Below, one piece after another: positions 5,062 through 6,157 of a stretch of 6,157 nucleotides of DNA (its first letter is position 1; each line of letters begins with the position of its first letter). Made by a program: the position numbers and the translations under genes. The notes under the pieces are model-generated. The model was not told where the DNA came from. It was given only the letters and a program-made list of their open reading frames with translations, and searched no databases. This DNA comes from JAZQLP01 sp045542755 (GTDB lineage Bacteria > Bacillota > Clostridia > Oscillospirales > UBA644), in assembly GCA_045542755.1 (NCBI GenBank), contig JAZQLP010000064.1:1-6157 (forward strand), written 5' to 3'.

Positions 5062-5094
5062 AATGTCAGTAATTAATCTTATTGGAGGATTTTT

Positions 5095-6157
5095 ATGAAG
5101 AAGATTTTATCCCTGTTCCTCGCCTCCGTTATGGCGCTGACCCTTTTTGTGGGTCTTTGCGGATGCGGCGCATCAGGAGCCACCATTAACGGAACGGATA
5201 TTAAGGAATTCGTTATAGTTTATCCCGAATTCGGCACCGACATTGAAATAAGAGCTGCCGAATACGTTCAAAGACAGATCAAGGAGATCGCAGGCGTTAC
5301 CCTGCCTCTGGTTTCCGACTTAAAGAAGGCCGCCGAGCACGAAATAATCGTGGGCGCTGCCGACAGAAAGCTGGCCGACGTTGCACAAAGACCTGCCCGC
5401 GGGGAAATGGAATACGTTATAGTCTCCGACGAAAACTCCGTAGCCCTCCACGGTGAGATATACGCCGTTGCAGGCGCCGCCTACTCCTTTATAAAGAACT
5501 ACATAACGGGTACGGAATTTAAGGCCGAGATACCCGAATCCCAGGTTATCGCCCACAAGCCCGAAGCGCCCAACAACTTCATTATGCTCATCGGCGACGG
5601 CATGGGCGTTGTGCAGACCCTTATGCCCGAATACCTTGACTTCCCCTACGATAAAGAAGAGTTCGTAGTATACGAAGAAGAGCAGTTCTTTGGATATTAC
5701 TTCCCCTATCAGGGCTACTCCCGTACCGACTCCTACACAGGCACCACCGACAGTGCCGCAGGCGGTACTGCTCTGGCTACGGGCTACAAGACCATAAACA
5801 AGTATATCGGCGTGGATAAGGACCTCAATCCCGTCCAGAACCTCTCCGAGCTTGCCATAGAAATGGGCAAGAGTGCCGCCGTAATGTCCACAGACGGATA
5901 TGCAGGTGCCACCCCCTCCTCCTTCTTCGCTCATTGCTCCTCAAGAACCGACGAAGATGAGATCCTCGCACAGAAGGATGCCCTTGTTGAAAACGAAACC
6001 ATGATAATCTCCTGCGATTGGGAAGAGGAAGAGATCACCGAGCTTGAGGAAGAAATAGTAAGAGTAATGGATCTCCTTTGCCTTGACGAGGACGGCTTCT
6101 TTATTATGTACGAAGAGGCTCACATCGACAAGCGTTGCCACAAGGAAGACATTGAGG
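5095..6157 (+). CDS. Secreted alkaline phosphatase lipoprotein, PhoA-like (3' end outside window)
   Basis: This is a metal-dependent phosphomonoesterase of the alkaline phosphatase superfamily, expected to be anchored outside the cell membrane and release phosphate. GGAGG (5084-5088) lies 6 nt before ATG 5095; the frame stays open for 354 codons to the window edge. The N-terminus is a lipoprotein signal (KK, then a hydrophobic core, then LCGC with C24 the likely lipidated cysteine). Residues about 30-155 form an extra alpha/beta-looking domain. The catalytic domain then shows IGDGMG (166-171, metal ligand D168), TDSAAGGTALATG (218-230, nucleophile S220), ATPSSFFAH (272-280, T273), R284 at the place of the phosphate-binding arginine of E. 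coli PhoA, and E340, D345 and H349 with PhoA-like spacing. All key residues seen so far are intact. The remaining metal-binding histidines lie beyond the window. Phosphate or zinc control is possible but no box is evident. Confidence 0.88.
   Translation, partial: MKKILSLFLASVMALTLFVGLCGCGASGATINGTDIKEFVIVYPEFGTDIEIRAAEYVQRQIKEIAGVTLPLVSDLKKAAEHEIIVGAADRKLADVAQRPARGEMEYVIVSDENSVALHGEIYAVAGAAYSFIKNYITGTEFKAEIPESQVIAHKPEAPNNFIMLIGDGMGVVQTLMPEYLDFPYDKEEFVVYEEEQFFGYYFPYQGYSRTDSYTGTTDSAAGGTALATGYKTINKYIGVDKDLNPVQNLSELAIEMGKSAAVMSTDGYAGATPSSFFAHCSSRTDEDEILAQKDALVENETMIISCDWEEEEITELEEEIVRVMDLLCLDEDGFFIMYEEAHIDKRCHKEDIE

Noticed and set aside
5320..5934. Long minus-strand open frame opposite the phosphatase
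   Set aside because: It is antisense to conserved catalytic motifs of the phosphatase, has no ribosome site I can see and encodes no recognisable domain.

Overview
The window looks like chromosomal DNA of a Gram-positive Clostridia-type bacterium, probably an uncultured gut Oscillospirales or Ruminococcaceae relative. This is an inference from consensus sigma-A promoters, strong intrinsic terminators, frequent AGA and ATA codons in moderately GC-rich genes, a lipoprotein signal, and best-fitting families (YkvA/DUF1232, ZupT-type ZIP, MntP, TmGalA-type GH36). No species can be named from the sequence alone.

Layout. (1) Positions 1-292 hold an intrinsic terminator for a gene outside the window, a small GC hairpin, the first copy of a 141-bp structured dispersed repeat, and a sigma-A promoter. 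(2) Positions 293-2574 hold a two-gene unit whose genes overlap by 4 nt: an Sfp-type phosphopantetheinyl transferase and a GH36-like alpha-galactosidase. It is closed by a terminator at 2581-2610. (3) Positions 2611-2887 carry the second copy of the same repeat (92% identical, same orientation) and a perfect-consensus promoter. (4) Positions 2888-3930 hold mntP (manganese exporter family) and a YkvA-like membrane protein, separated by a heptamer-repeat palindrome and closed by a terminator. (5) The convergent gap 3931-4214 is filled by an array of eight 9-bp repeats, four in one orientation and four inverted, whose seven spacers can each fold into their own mini-hairpin. (6) A ZupT-like ZIP metal transporter lies on the minus strand. 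(7) It is transcribed divergently from a secreted alkaline phosphatase lipoprotein that runs off the right edge. Their two predicted promoters overlap.

The genes do not form one pathway. There is a loose metal theme: MntP exports Mn, ZupT imports Zn or other divalent metals, and alkaline phosphatase normally needs Zn and Mg. The protein genes belong to known families. The more unusual content is intergenic: three kinds of structured repeat placed between transcription units, above all the palindromic-spacer array at 4029-4201. The phosphatase also has an uncommon N-terminal domain of about 125 residues.
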